Origin: an uncultured Acetatifactor sp.
Lineage (GTDB): Bacteria > Bacillota > Clostridia > Lachnospirales > Lachnospiraceae
NCBI GenBank assembly: GCA_910586215.1
Contig: CAJUGH010000010.1
Location: 9,403-73,402 of the forward strand
Length of the DNA stretch: 64,000 nucleotides
Direction of reading: 5' to 3'
Translations under genes and position numbers: made by a program
The notes under the pieces: model-generated
Told to the model about the DNA's origin: nothing
Seen by the model: the letters and a program-made list of their open reading frames with translations, nothing else
The model's database searches: none
In this document: piece by piece, positions 8,110-17,908 of the stretch
Layout: each line of letters opens with the position of its first letter
Position numbering within the stretch: the first letter of the stretch is position 1

Positions 8110-9159
8110 ATGAATATGACAGCTACGAGAAGGGTGTTTGCAGGAAAAGGAATCATAGGGAAGGCAGGAGCCATGGCACTTATGGTTCTTGCCTTTGCAT
8201 TGTCACTGACCGGCTGTGGGAAAGAGGATGGCGCCGGGGACAAAGGGGGTGGCAGGAAAGTGGTGCTTAACGAGGTGGCCCATTCTATTTTCTATGCCCC
8301 TATGTATGTGGCCATTGAGGAAGGGTATTTTGCAGAGGAGGGAATTGAACTGACCCTGGTCACAGGCTTCGGTGCAGACAAGACCATGACGGCTGTGCTT
8401 ACGGATGAGGCAGATATTGGTTTCATGGGCAGTGAGAGCACGGTCTACACCTATGCAGGGGGAACGGAGGACTATGTGGTGAATTTCGCCCAGCTCACAC
8501 AGCGGGCAGGGAATTTCCTGGTCTCCAGGGAACCTATTGAAGATTTCTCCTGGGATATGCTTAAGGGTAAAGATGTGCTGGGCGGCAGGGCAGGCGGTAT
8601 GCCCCAGATGGTCTTCGAGTATATCCTGGATAAGAATGGTATCGATCCTGCCCAGGTAAATATTGACCAGAGCATCGACTTCGGATCCACGGCAGCGGCT
8701 TTTTCAGGCGGGAATGCAGATTTCACTGTAGAGTTTGAACCTCATGCCACTGCGCTGGAACAGAAAGGGGACGGCTATGTGGTGGCATCCCTGGGGGAGG
8801 ATTCCGGCTATGTACCCTACACTTCCTTCTCTGCCAAGAAGAGTTACCTGGAGAAGAACAAGGATACCGTCCAGGCCTTCACCAATGCCCTGCAGAAGGG
8901 GATGGACTATGTCAAGAGCCACACGCCGGAGGAGATTGCAAAGGTGATCGCCCCCCAGTTCCCGGAGACGGATATGGAGACACTGACCACCATTGTGGCC
9001 CGCTATTACGACCAGGATACCTGGAAGGAGAACCTGGTCTTCGAGAAAGAGGCTTTCGACCTGCTGCAGAACATCCTGGATGATGCGGGGGTGCTGAAGG
9101 AGCGGGTTCCTTATGAGGAACTGGTGACAGTGGAGTTTGCCCAGGAAGCAGCGAAGTAA
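8110..9159 (+). CDS. ABC transporter solute-binding lipoprotein, SsuA/THI5 (NMT1) type
   Basis: Predicted extracytoplasmic binding protein of 349 residues. The signal peptide runs to a lipobox LSLTGC at about residues 28-33. The NMT1/SsuA-like type II fold is seen from VVLNEVAHSIFYAPMYVAIE, EGYFAEEGIELTLVTGFGAD and DIGFMGSEST. Relatives bind taurine, nitrate, sulfonates or pyrimidine precursors of thiamine; the ligand cannot be read from sequence. Unusually, no permease or ATPase gene is adjacent: a terminator follows, then an opposing gene. It must borrow a transporter encoded elsewhere or have another role. The start follows GGGAGG. Confidence 0.88.
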   Translation: MNMTATRRVFAGKGIIGKAGAMALMVLAFALSLTGCGKEDGAGDKGGGRKVVLNEVAHSIFYAPMYVAIEEGYFAEEGIELTLVTGFGADKTMTAVLTDEADIGFMGSESTVYTYAGGTEDYVVNFAQLTQRAGNFLVSREPIEDFSWDMLKGKDVLGGRAGGMPQMVFEYILDKNGIDPAQVNIDQSIDFGSTAAAFSGGNADFTVEFEPHATALEQKGDGYVVASLGEDSGYVPYTSFSAKKSYLEKNKDTVQAFTNALQKGMDYVKSHTPEEIAKVIAPQFPETDMETLTTIVARYYDQDTWKENLVFEKEAFDLLQNILDDAGVLKERVPYEELVTVEFAQEAAK

Positions 9160-9262
9160 ATCCGTGGATCTTGCATGGACGGCGAAAAGCCAAAAGCGCA
9201 AGACCAAACAAGGGAAAACAGGCAAGATGAGATCATGGGGAAATACAGCAAGCTATTATACT

Positions 9263-9307
9263 GCCAGGTGTCCGGGAATGTCTGTAGCCCGGACACCTGG
9301 CTTTTCC
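9263..9307. terminator. intrinsic terminator, perfect 14-bp stem
   Basis: GCCAGGTGTCCGGG pairs exactly with CCCGGACACCTGGC around an 11-base loop, followed by TTTTCC. It ends the solute-binding gene and sits at the tail of the opposing XRE gene. Confidence 0.88.
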
Positions 9308-9344
9308 TTGTCCCCTTTTTCGGTCCTGTCGCAGATACCTGTTC

Positions 9345-9830
9345 CTACTTCAGCCGGATGTTCTTGATGGCCCAGAGCTGCAGGGCCTTTGCATTGACGC
9401 TGATCTTCTCCAGGGAATCCAGGATATCCTGGAAGGCAGGACGCTCATTCTCCTCGATGACTCCGTCCTCGGAGATGGCGATCAAGGAGGCCCGCAGGGC
9501 ATCAATGTCTTTCAGGGAACCCAGGACTTTCAAGGCCAGTCTGTCGAAATCATCTATGGTCACTTCCTGGATGCTGTTGCGGCCGATGGGGCATTCCCTG
9601 GCACAGTAGGAATTGCACAGTTCCGGGGTGTTGTAAGCCTGCGCCATGGCCTTGACTTCCTCAGGGTAAGGGGCGAGGGTGTCCAGTTCGATACGGGCCA
9701 GGCGGGTGCGGTCTATGCCTATAAGTTCAGCCGCTTTCTCGCGGCTGGAAAAGTCAGAATTCGTTTCTGCCGCCTCTGAGCGGGCCAGGTAGTACATGTT
9801 ATCAGCAGCTTTGGTCGCTTTCTTCCCCAT
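9345..9830 (-). CDS. XRE-family helix-turn-helix regulator
   Basis: Protein of 161 residues with an N-terminal Cro/C1-type helix-turn-helix at about 21-70: SSREKAAELIGIDRTRLARI followed by ELDTLAPYPEEVKAMAQAYN. A Cys cluster follows (CNSYCARECPIG) that could bind a metal or respond to redox. The C-terminal half is helical. The start chosen (MGKKATKAADNMYYLARSEA) gives a normal N-terminus and has AAAGG upstream; the open frame extends 30 codons further with no supporting site. Divergent from the SPFH gene, 330 bp away. Targets unknown. Confidence 0.82.
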   Translation of the reverse strand: MGKKATKAADNMYYLARSEAAETNSDFSSREKAAELIGIDRTRLARIELDTLAPYPEEVKAMAQAYNTPELCNSYCARECPIGRNSIQEVTIDDFDRLALKVLGSLKDIDALRASLIAISEDGVIEENERPAFQDILDSLEKISVNAKALQLWAIKNIRLK

Positions 9831-10031
9831 TTTGTGATTGCCTTTCGTCTGTGTGCATTTCTTGGATAGAGTATGTCTGAAAATGCATTCCTGCCATCTG
9901 TACATGCCACTTTGCGGCATCTATGGGTCAGATTGTGACGCACATCTGGGAGAGAACGACTTTCAAACACGCTCTAGTTTATACAAAAAAGATAGTCTTG
10001 TAAAGAAAAACATGAAAAATGGAAAGAAATG

Positions 10032-10060
10032 TTGAGGCGGATTTGAAAATTTGGTATAAT
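10032..10060 (+). promoter_or_regulatory. sigma-A promoter for the SPFH gene
   Basis: TTGAGG, 17-bp spacer, TATAAT with an extended TG (TGGTATAAT). It lies 100 bp upstream of the SPFH start. Confidence 0.65.
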
Positions 10061-10160
10061 GGAACTCGTTATAGATTCGTTTACGGCAGGAAAGACCATG
10101 TGACAGTGCGCCGTCCGGCTGTGGCAGGGGATAGCCTGCTGGATCATAGGAGGATGCGAG

Positions 10161-11513
10161 ATGGGATTGATCAAAGCGGCAAAGGATGCCTTCGGCAGCT
10201 TGATGGCTGACCAGTGGCGGGAGTATTTCTACTGTTCTTCCATGCCTAGTGATGTGCTGATGCTGAAAGCAGAGAAGCAGGTGACACAGGGGCGCAACAG
10301 CAATGTGAAAGGTACCAACAACATCATATCCAATGGCTCTGTGATCTCTGTGAATGCGGGGCAATGTATGATGATCGTGGACCAGGGCAAGATTGCGGAG
10401 TTCTGTGCAGAGCCGGGAGAATTTGTCTATGACACGTCCTCGGAGCCATCCTTGCTATATGGGGATCTGGGGGAGAATATCAAGGCGACATTCGGACAGC
10501 TGGGCAGGCGCTTTACCTTTGGGGGCAGTACGGCCAAGGACCAGCGTGTCTATTATATCAATACCAAGGAGATCCTGAACAATCTCTATGGTACACCCAA
10601 CCCTGTCCGGTTCCACTATGTGTCCCGGAATACAGGATTTGAACTGGAGACGTCTGTGAAATGCAACGGACAGTATACATTCCGGATCGTGGATCCCATC
10701 TTGTTTTACACCAATGTGTGCAGCAATGTGGAGGGGGTATACCGCAAGGGAGAACTTCTGGGTGTCATGAAGGGAGAACTTCTGACCAAGCTTCCGGTGG
10801 CCCTGGCCAGGATCGCGGCCAAGGGTGTCCTGCCATATGAGGTGCCCCTGCACCTGGAGGAACTGACCAACTATCTGAAAGAAGCCTTGACGGAGCAGTG
10901 GACCAGGACCAGGGGCATTGAGGTGGTGTCCATCATGATGTCGGATCCCATTGTGCCCCAGGAGGACATTGACAAGATCAACAAATGGAATGATACGGCA
11001 GTGCTGGCCCGCCCGGATATGGCAACAGCCAGGCAGGTGGAAGCCTACACCCAGGCGGTAACGGATATGGCTGGAGGCGGCCGGGGACAGGGAGGCGGCA
11101 ATGCCATGGGCAGTGCCATGAACATGATGGCCATGGGCATGATGCAGAATATGATGGGCGGTATGGTGGGAATGACGCCCGGAAGCCAAAGTCATGTGGC
11201 TGTCCAGATGCGGCCTGCTGCCACGGTGGCAGAAGGTGCCATACTGGGCTGGACCTGTAGCTGTGGTAGGAAGGACAACAGGGGAAAGTTCTGCCAGGAA
11301 TGCGGGCTGCCCAAGCCAGCCCTGGATGGCTGGACCTGTAGCTGCGGTCACGTGAACCAGGGGAAATTCTGCCAGGAATGCGGCAGGAAGAAGCCGGAAG
11401 GTGCTTCCCTGTACCGGTGCGACAAATGCGGCTGGGAGCCGGAAGACCCCACGAAGCCGCCTAAGTTCTGCCCGGAATGCGGTGATGCATTCGATGAGAA
11501 GGACAGGATCTGA
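10161..11513 (+). CDS. SPFH-domain protein with three C-terminal zinc ribbons (YdjI-like)
   Basis: Protein of 450 residues in the SPFH family often labelled virion-core-protein-like (Bacillus YdjI group). The SPFH part covers about residues 30-290; no membrane segment is evident. A Gly/Met-rich linker (GGGRGQGGGNAMGSAMNMMA) follows. Then come three zinc ribbons: CSCGRKDNRGKFCQECG, CSCGHVNQGKFCQECG and CDKCG...FCPECG, a three-fold CxC/CxxC pattern. The first two are near duplicates. Relatives associate with membranes and phage-shock-like stress responses, but the role of this one is unknown. The start follows AGGAGG. It has its own promoter and is likely a single-gene unit. Confidence 0.88.
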   Translation: MGLIKAAKDAFGSLMADQWREYFYCSSMPSDVLMLKAEKQVTQGRNSNVKGTNNIISNGSVISVNAGQCMMIVDQGKIAEFCAEPGEFVYDTSSEPSLLYGDLGENIKATFGQLGRRFTFGGSTAKDQRVYYINTKEILNNLYGTPNPVRFHYVSRNTGFELETSVKCNGQYTFRIVDPILFYTNVCSNVEGVYRKGELLGVMKGELLTKLPVALARIAAKGVLPYEVPLHLEELTNYLKEALTEQWTRTRGIEVVSIMMSDPIVPQEDIDKINKWNDTAVLARPDMATARQVEAYTQAVTDMAGGGRGQGGGNAMGSAMNMMAMGMMQNMMGGMVGMTPGSQSHVAVQMRPAATVAEGAILGWTCSCGRKDNRGKFCQECGLPKPALDGWTCSCGHVNQGKFCQECGRKKPEGASLYRCDKCGWEPEDPTKPPKFCPECGDAFDEKDRI

Positions 11514-11658
11514 GGCCTGCAGGTCTCCCCGCAAGGGGCATGTTGCCTGCCTTGGCAGCCGGAGCATGGCAGCAGGCAGGAGATGACAGACGAAGATAAC
11601 GGATCCGCGGGGCCGCCAGGGCCCCGGACAGGTGTCTGTGACAGGGACGGGGAGATAT

Positions 11659-14085
11659 ATGAGCATATATGACACATTGAATCAGGAACAAAAGGAAGCC
11701 GTATTGCAGACGGATGGGCCGCTGCTGCTCCTGGCAGGGGCAGGCAGCGGCAAGACCCGGGTACTCACCCACAGGATTGCCTACCTGATCGACCAGATGG
11801 GGGTGAAGCCCTGGAATATTCTAGCCATCACCTTCACCAACAAGGCGGCTGGAGAGATGCGGGAGCGGGTGGACCAATTGGTGGGCTTTGGCGCAGACCA
11901 GGTCTGGGTCTCCACCTTCCACTCGGCCTGCGTGCGCATCCTGCGCCGCCACATTGACAGGCTGGGGTACGGCAATGATTTCTCCATCTATGACACCGAT
12001 GACCAGAAGACGCTGATGAAGGGAATCTGCAAGCGTCTGTGCATTGACACGAAGGTGTATAAGGAGCGGGCGCTGTTGGGCGCCATCTCCTCGGCCAAGG
12101 ATGAACTGACCGGCGTTAGGGAGTACGAACTGGATGCTGTGGGGGATTATGTAAAAGGAATCTATGCAAAAGTCTACCGGGAATACCAGGAGACCCTGCA
12201 GAAGAATAATGCCCTGGATTTTGACGATATTATCGGGAAGACTGTGGAGTTGTTCCGAAACTGCCCGGAGGTCCTGGATTTTTACCAGGAGCGATTCCGG
12301 TATATCATGGTGGACGAATACCAGGATACCAATACGGCCCAGTTTGAACTGGTAAAGCTGCTGGCGGGAAAATACCGCAACCTGTGCGTGGTGGGGGATG
12401 ACGACCAGTCCATCTACAAGTTCCGGGGGGCAAATATCCGCAATATCCTGGATTTTGAGCACTATTTCCCGGAGGCAGTGGTGATCAAGCTGGAGCAGAA
12501 CTACCGTTCCACCCAGTCCATCCTGGATGCGGCCAATGCGGTGATCCGCAACAACGTAAGCCGGAAAGAGAAGGCCCTCTGGACCAGGCGGGGCCAGGGA
12601 AACCAGATCTGTTTCAGGCAGTTTGACAATGCTTACGAGGAGGCGGAATACATTGCCGGGGAGGTGGAGGAGAAGGTAGAGGATGGAGAAATCCAGTATA
12701 AGGACTGCGCGGTGCTCTACCGTACCAATGCCCAGGCCCGTCTCCTGGAGGAGCGGATGATCATGGAAGGGATCCCCTACAATGTGGTAGGCGGGGTCAA
12801 TTTCTATGCCAGGGCAGAGATCAAGGACATCCTGGCTTATCTGAAGACCATTGACAATGGCCGGGATGAGGTGGCCCTGCGGCGCATTGTCAATGTGCCC
12901 AAACGGGGGATCGGGGCTGTCACCCTGGAGAAACTGGCAGATTATGCCGAACTGCGGGACATCAGTCTCTATGAGGCCATGGAGCAGGCTGACCAGGTCA
13001 TGGGGATGGGAAAGGCAGCACTGAAGATAAGGCCCTTCGTCCACTTGGTACAGGATCTGCGGCGCAGGCAGGCAGAACTGACAGTGGCGCAGCTGGTGCA
13101 GGCCGTGATCGAGGAAGTGGGTTACGGACAGTATCTGCAGGACAATGATGAGGAAAGCGCAGATGACCGCATGGAAAATGTGGATGAACTGATTACCAAG
13201 GCCGTGAGCTACCAGGACACCCACGAGGAAGCCACCCTCACGGGATTCCTGGAGGAAGTGGCACTGGTGGCAGACATTGACAATGTGGACAGGGATGACA
13301 ACCGGGTGCTGCTGATGACACTGCATTCCGCCAAGGGACTGGAATTCCCCTGTGTGTACCTGGCTGGCATGGAGGAGGGACTCTTCCCCACCTATATGAC
13401 GGTCCAGTCTGATGATCCTTCCGACCTGGAGGAGGAGCGCCGCCTGGCCTATGTGGGCATCACCCGGGCCATGAACGAACTGACCTTGACCTGTGCCCGG
13501 ATGCGCATGGTCCGGGGGGAGACCCAGTACAATTCTGTCAGCCGCTTTGTCCGGGAGATTCCGGACGAACTGATGGATGCGCCTCCGCCGCAGCAAAGGA
13601 AGCTGGATGAGGGGATATTATCCGGGGTATTTGGGTTTGAAACAGTGGGCTGGCAGGAGAAGGGGGTACAACCGTTGGCCTATGGGAACGGCAAAAGACC
13701 AGCTTACGGCAAGAGTCCGGAGCCAGCCTACGGAGGCAGCCAGAAGCCGGCTTACGGAATGGACCAGCAGCCGGCGGCCAGGTCTTATGATTTTAGGCCT
13801 AAGGCCATTTTGCGTCCCACGGTTACACCCAAGGCAGACAAGCCCTTTATCGCCCGGGGAATCGGCAGTCTGAACCAGATTGCCGGAATCTCCAGGGGAG
13901 TCCCGGGAGGGGTATCCAGGGAACTGGATTACGGTGTGGGGGAAAGGGTGCGCCATATCAAATACGGGGAAGGCACAGTGACTCATATTGATAAGGAACC
14001 ACGGGATTACAAGGTGACAGTGGAATTTGATGCGGCGGGACAAAAAATTATGTACGCATCCTTTGCAAAATTGAAAAGGGTGTAG
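11659..14085 (+). CDS. pcrA: ATP-dependent DNA helicase PcrA/UvrD
   Basis: SF1A 3'-5' helicase for repair and for removing proteins from DNA; 808 residues. Visible motifs: Walker A AGAGSGKTR, GDDDQSIYKFRGA, Walker B with VDEYQDTN, motif IV EQNYRST, motif V LMTLHSAKGLEF and VGITRA. The C-terminal end (VGERVRHIKYGEGTVTHIDK onward) is the Tudor-like domain typical of PcrA that contacts RNA polymerase. Between helicase core and Tudor is a linker with four YG-containing repeats (around residues 674-705). The start ATG follows GGGGAG; upstream codons in the open frame have no such support. Confidence 0.97.
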   Translation: MSIYDTLNQEQKEAVLQTDGPLLLLAGAGSGKTRVLTHRIAYLIDQMGVKPWNILAITFTNKAAGEMRERVDQLVGFGADQVWVSTFHSACVRILRRHIDRLGYGNDFSIYDTDDQKTLMKGICKRLCIDTKVYKERALLGAISSAKDELTGVREYELDAVGDYVKGIYAKVYREYQETLQKNNALDFDDIIGKTVELFRNCPEVLDFYQERFRYIMVDEYQDTNTAQFELVKLLAGKYRNLCVVGDDDQSIYKFRGANIRNILDFEHYFPEAVVIKLEQNYRSTQSILDAANAVIRNNVSRKEKALWTRRGQGNQICFRQFDNAYEEAEYIAGEVEEKVEDGEIQYKDCAVLYRTNAQARLLEERMIMEGIPYNVVGGVNFYARAEIKDILAYLKTIDNGRDEVALRRIVNVPKRGIGAVTLEKLADYAELRDISLYEAMEQADQVMGMGKAALKIRPFVHLVQDLRRRQAELTVAQLVQAVIEEVGYGQYLQDNDEESADDRMENVDELITKAVSYQDTHEEATLTGFLEEVALVADIDNVDRDDNRVLLMTLHSAKGLEFPCVYLAGMEEGLFPTYMTVQSDDPSDLEEERRLAYVGITRAMNELTLTCARMRMVRGETQYNSVSRFVREIPDELMDAPPPQQRKLDEGILSGVFGFETVGWQEKGVQPLAYGNGKRPAYGKSPEPAYGGSQKPAYGMDQQPAARSYDFRPKAILRPTVTPKADKPFIARGIGSLNQIAGISRGVPGGVSRELDYGVGERVRHIKYGEGTVTHIDKEPRDYKVTVEFDAAGQKIMYASFAKLKRV

Positions 14086-14165
14086 TAATTTTGGAACAAA
14101 TGTGGTATTCTATACTATACATAGAAAAGAAGCAGTGTGGAAACTGCCGGATATGGAGGTGTCCT

Positions 14166-14435
14166 ATGAATAAACTGGAGAATCTGATTGATATGGCAAG
14201 AGTGAACGAGCTTCTGGGTAAGAAGAAGGAAGAGGAGAAGAAATGCAATGTACTGCTGTGGGTACTGGCCGTAATCGGTGCTGTAGCTGCTGTAGCCGCC
14301 ATTGCCTATGCCGTGTACCGTCACTTCACACCGAGATATCTGGATGACTTCGAGGATGAGTTCGAAGACGAGTTCGAGGATGAAGAGGCCGATGACGATG
14401 AGGAAGACTTCTTCGTGGATGAGGGAGAGAACTAA
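14166..14435 (+). CDS. small single-pass membrane protein with acidic tail
   Basis: An 89-residue protein: a short helical N-terminus (MNKLENLIDMARVNELLGKK), a membrane segment at about residues 28-50 (NVLLWVLAVIGAVAAVAAIA), then a tail of almost only Asp and Glu with the FEDEFEDEFEDE repeat. The start has GGAGG 6 bp upstream. I do not recognise a named family, but the layout looks like a conserved Lachnospiraceae membrane protein rather than a chance frame. It stands between pcrA and rlmCD, possibly co-transcribed with either. Function unknown. Confidence 0.8.
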   Translation: MNKLENLIDMARVNELLGKKKEEEKKCNVLLWVLAVIGAVAAVAAIAYAVYRHFTPRYLDDFEDEFEDEFEDEEADDDEEDFFVDEGEN

Positions 14436-14565
14436 GCACGAGTTGCACGGATTCCCGGTCATCTATACAGCAGTGTGCCAGGTTCCCGTGTGGCTGGCTG
14501 TACAGACCATGTATACGATGGGGATTTGACGCAGATGCGTTTCCAGGCAGGAGAATGGGAAGAAA

Positions 14566-16074
14566 ATGAAAAAAGGGCAGGAATATGAGGGCATCGTAGA
14601 GAGGGTGGATTTCCCTGGCAAGGGCATTGTGCAGACAGGGGATGGACCTGTTACCGTGAAGCATAGCCTGCCTGGCCAGAAGATCAGATTGCGGATCAGC
14701 AAGGCGAGAAATGGGAAGGCGGAAGGCCGTCTGCTGGAGGTACTGGAACAGTCACCTCTGGAGACGGGCAGTCCGTGTTCCCTTTTTAGCGTGTGTGGAG
14801 GCTGTACCTATCTGTCCCTTTCCTACGAAGAGCAGTTAAGGCTGAAAGAGGCACAGGTGAAACGCCTGTTGGACGGCGTGCTGGACGGGCAGGGTGTCTC
14901 CTGGGCCTGGGAGGGCATCAAGGCCAGCCCTGCGGCCTACGAATATCGGAACAAGATGGAGTTCTCCTTCGGGGACAGGGAAAAAGACGGTGAACTGATG
15001 CTGGGCATGCACAGCCGGGGCAGCTTCTATGATGTGGTGAGTGTGGAAGACTGTAAGCTGGTGGACGAAGACTACCGCCAGATCCTTAGGGTAGTGCAGT
15101 CCTATTTCAGATCCTGTGGGGCCTGCTATTTTCATAAGCTGTCCCACTTAGGGTATCTCCGCCATCTGCTGGTCCGGAAGGCTTCCCGGACAGGAGAGAT
15201 CCTGGTGGCCCTGGTCACAACTTCCCAGGATCCCTGGGGAAGGGATATGGCAGGGGACAGGGGGCAGGAAGAGGACGGGAAAGTCCGTGAAATGGCCGGG
15301 AATGGCATACCTGTAGGAACTGCGGGAAAGCAGGGGGCCGTTATGGAAGGGGAACTGCTCCAGGGCTTCCTGGATGCCCTACTTTCCCTGGAGAAGGAGG
15401 GAAGACTTCTGGGAAAGTATGCGGGAATCTTACATATTGTCAATGACTCCCAGGCAGACGTGGTGCAAAGTGACCACACAGACATCCTTTATGGCCAGGA
15501 TTTCTTCTATGAGGAACTGCTGGGACTACGGTTCCAGGTCTCCACCTTCTCTTTCTTCCAGACTAACACCCAGGGGGCAGAAGTGCTCTATGGGATCGCC
15601 AGGGAATATGTGGGGGACCTGGGGGAGAGAGATAAGACTGTCTATGACCTATACAGCGGCACTGGCACGATTGCCCAGTTGATGGCCCCGGTGTCCCGGA
15701 AGGTGATCGGCGTGGAGATCGTGGAGGAGGCTGTGGAGGCCGCCAGGCAGAATGCCGCGGAAAATGGTCTGGACAACTGCCAGTTCCTGGCAGGGGACGT
15801 GCTGAAGGTGCTGGACACCATAGAGGAGAAGCCGGATCTCATTATCCTGGATCCGCCCAGGGATGGCATCCATCCTAAGGCCCTGCCCAAGATCATTGCT
15901 TACGGAGTGGAGCAGATCCTGTATATCTCCTGCAAGCCCACCAGCCTGATCCGGGACCTGGAGGTATTCCTGGCAAGGGGGTATAAGGTGGAGAGGGCAT
16001 GCTGTGTGGACCAGTTTCCCTGGACCGGGAACATAGAGACTGTGTGCCTCTTATCCAGATCACAGGTGGATTAG
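14566..16074 (+). CDS. rlmCD: 23S rRNA (uracil-5-)-methyltransferase, RlmCD/RumA family
   Basis: SAM-dependent enzyme that makes 5-methyluridine in 23S rRNA. 502 residues: an N-terminal TRAM-like domain (EGIVERVDFPGKGIVQTGDG), a Cys cluster for a [4Fe-4S] centre (CSLFSVCGGC), and the methyltransferase domain with FFQTNTQGAEVLY, DLYSGTGTIAQLMA (SAM), DPPRDG and the catalytic ISCKPTSLIRDL. An insert of about 35 residues (around 220-260) is Gly/Glu-rich and not usual. Gram-positive members of this group often serve both positions of the E. coli RlmC and RlmD enzymes, hence the symbol; the exact site specificity is inferred. Confidence 0.9.
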   Translation: MKKGQEYEGIVERVDFPGKGIVQTGDGPVTVKHSLPGQKIRLRISKARNGKAEGRLLEVLEQSPLETGSPCSLFSVCGGCTYLSLSYEEQLRLKEAQVKRLLDGVLDGQGVSWAWEGIKASPAAYEYRNKMEFSFGDREKDGELMLGMHSRGSFYDVVSVEDCKLVDEDYRQILRVVQSYFRSCGACYFHKLSHLGYLRHLLVRKASRTGEILVALVTTSQDPWGRDMAGDRGQEEDGKVREMAGNGIPVGTAGKQGAVMEGELLQGFLDALLSLEKEGRLLGKYAGILHIVNDSQADVVQSDHTDILYGQDFFYEELLGLRFQVSTFSFFQTNTQGAEVLYGIAREYVGDLGERDKTVYDLYSGTGTIAQLMAPVSRKVIGVEIVEEAVEAARQNAAENGLDNCQFLAGDVLKVLDTIEEKPDLIILDPPRDGIHPKALPKIIAYGVEQILYISCKPTSLIRDLEVFLARGYKVERACCVDQFPWTGNIETVCLLSRSQVD

Positions 16075-16155
16075 ACAGCAGAACACCGCGGGTCAGACCA
16101 TGGAACAGGCAAAAAGCATATAGCGCCCAGGAGGCAGTGGGTAAGGATTTCCCGG

Positions 16156-17892
16156 CTACAACTTTATGAAAATGGCAGTCTCTTCCCGGAGTTTTTCCGT
16201 GATCTCCTGGTTCTCGTCCATGTGTCCGCTGATTCTGCCTATATCGTCCACCAGGCGTCTTGTGCCTTCTGATGCATGGGATACGCCATCCACGCCGCTG
16301 TCTATGGCAGTGACAATGGAATTGACTGCCAGGGCGATTCCATCCACTTCGTTTTTCAAGGCATCGGTCTTATTCTTGAATTCTTTCATGACCCGTTCCA
16401 CATAGGTGGAGTCTTCCCGGTAGCGGACACCTCCTTCCAGGAACTTGCGGAATTCCGGAAGAATGGAGTCATTGATATATCCCACCATGCCATTGGCGTT
16501 ATCTGCCAGATTATGTACGGCATGGATAACCGTCTCGTTGATCTTCTGGATGCGTCCTGCCGCATCCCGGCTGGAGTCTGCCAACTGGCGGATCTCCTCG
16601 GCCACCACCATGAATCCCCGGCCCACGTCCCCGGCCCTGGCGGCTTCTATGGAGGCATTTAGGGCCAGCAGGTTGGTGCTGCTGGAGATTTCCAGGATAT
16701 CATTGGTCAGCATATTGACCTGGTCCACACTCTTGGAATCCTCGATGGCTTCCGTCAGTACGGTCATGATCTCATGGATCCGGCGATCTGCTTCTATCAT
16801 ACTGCTCTCGGCATTGCGTTCCAGATGCTCCGCCTGGCTCTTCATTTCCTCAGAGTAGATGTCCATGGCAGAGGATCTCTCTGCCATGTGGTTGACTTCT
16901 GCCTGTATGGACTCCACGCTTTGGCTGATCTTACTGGTAGAATCGGAGATCTCCTGCATGGTGGCAGACAGTTCCTGGGTCATGGCAGACAGGTCAGATA
17001 CATTTTCATTTGACATGCTGACACTTTCCAGAACCTGGCTGACTACGGTATCCATGCGCCGGGAACTTAGGGTGATGGTTCGAAGGATCTGCTGGAGTTT
17101 TTCCATAAAGGTATTGATACCGCCACCCAGTGCGGCAATCTCGTCATCATAGGAGAAGGAAATCCGCCTGGTCAGGTCGCCTTCCCGCCTGTCAATGCCG
17201 GCAATGATATCCCTAATGTCCCGCTTGGCCATGGAAACAGGGCGGATCACCCGGATCAGCACAATGGCGATTGCACCTGTCATGGCGGCCAGGCTGATAC
17301 AGATGGTGATGGTATTGCCAATGAGGGACTGCCTGTACACCACGTCCAGCTGCATTCTGGCCTCCCCGGCCCGGAGGGTGATATCTTCCATCAAGAGCTT
17401 CATGTCTGTCTGCATGGCCTCGCTGGATTCTGCCACCTGGTCATTGGCCCAGGCATAGGCTTGGGCGGTCTTGCTGTCTGCACTGCAGGCCACCAGATGC
17501 ACAATGGCATGTTTCAGTTCCTCGTAGTGGACCAGCAGGTCATTGTAGGTGGCCAGGTTATCCTCGTTCACAAAAGTCCTGTAGGCGGCTAGCCTTTGGT
17601 CCAGTTCTGCTTCCTGGGACTTGATCTGTTCCACTACCTGGATCATGGTATCGAAATCCGTTGCAATGATGTGGGACAGGGATTTCTGGTGGATCTCCTG
17701 GGCCATTTGCTGGATGTCGGTCAGTTCCTGTATATCCGGCAGCAGTCCGTCTGCTATGGCTGAGGCATTTCCGTTGACATTCCGGATATTGCTGATGGCA
17801 GTGATGTTGGAAAGGATGGATACAATCCCCAGTGCCAGCACCGGGAACAGGATTAAGAACTTGATGCCCATACTGTGTTTTAGCTGTTTCAT
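16156..17892 (-). CDS. methyl-accepting chemotaxis protein
   Basis: Transmembrane chemoreceptor of 578 residues. First membrane segment at about 10-30, an extracytoplasmic four-helix-bundle-type sensor (about 31-190), second membrane segment at about 193-215 (NTITICISLAAMTGAIAIVL), HAMP (about 216-270), then the cytoplasmic signalling rod with the conserved hairpin tip ASIEAARAGDVGRGFMVVAE followed by EIRQLADSS. The start follows AGGAAAGG. It lies 16 bp downstream of a solute-binding lipoprotein gene in the same direction, so the pair is likely one operon and the lipoprotein may present the ligand. No che genes are in the window. Confidence 0.94.
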   Translation of the reverse strand: MKQLKHSMGIKFLILFPVLALGIVSILSNITAISNIRNVNGNASAIADGLLPDIQELTDIQQMAQEIHQKSLSHIIATDFDTMIQVVEQIKSQEAELDQRLAAYRTFVNEDNLATYNDLLVHYEELKHAIVHLVACSADSKTAQAYAWANDQVAESSEAMQTDMKLLMEDITLRAGEARMQLDVVYRQSLIGNTITICISLAAMTGAIAIVLIRVIRPVSMAKRDIRDIIAGIDRREGDLTRRISFSYDDEIAALGGGINTFMEKLQQILRTITLSSRRMDTVVSQVLESVSMSNENVSDLSAMTQELSATMQEISDSTSKISQSVESIQAEVNHMAERSSAMDIYSEEMKSQAEHLERNAESSMIEADRRIHEIMTVLTEAIEDSKSVDQVNMLTNDILEISSSTNLLALNASIEAARAGDVGRGFMVVAEEIRQLADSSRDAAGRIQKINETVIHAVHNLADNANGMVGYINDSILPEFRKFLEGGVRYREDSTYVERVMKEFKNKTDALKNEVDGIALAVNSIVTAIDSGVDGVSHASEGTRRLVDDIGRISGHMDENQEITEKLREETAIFIKL

Positions 17893-17908
17893 TGGCTGAC
17901 TTCCTTTC

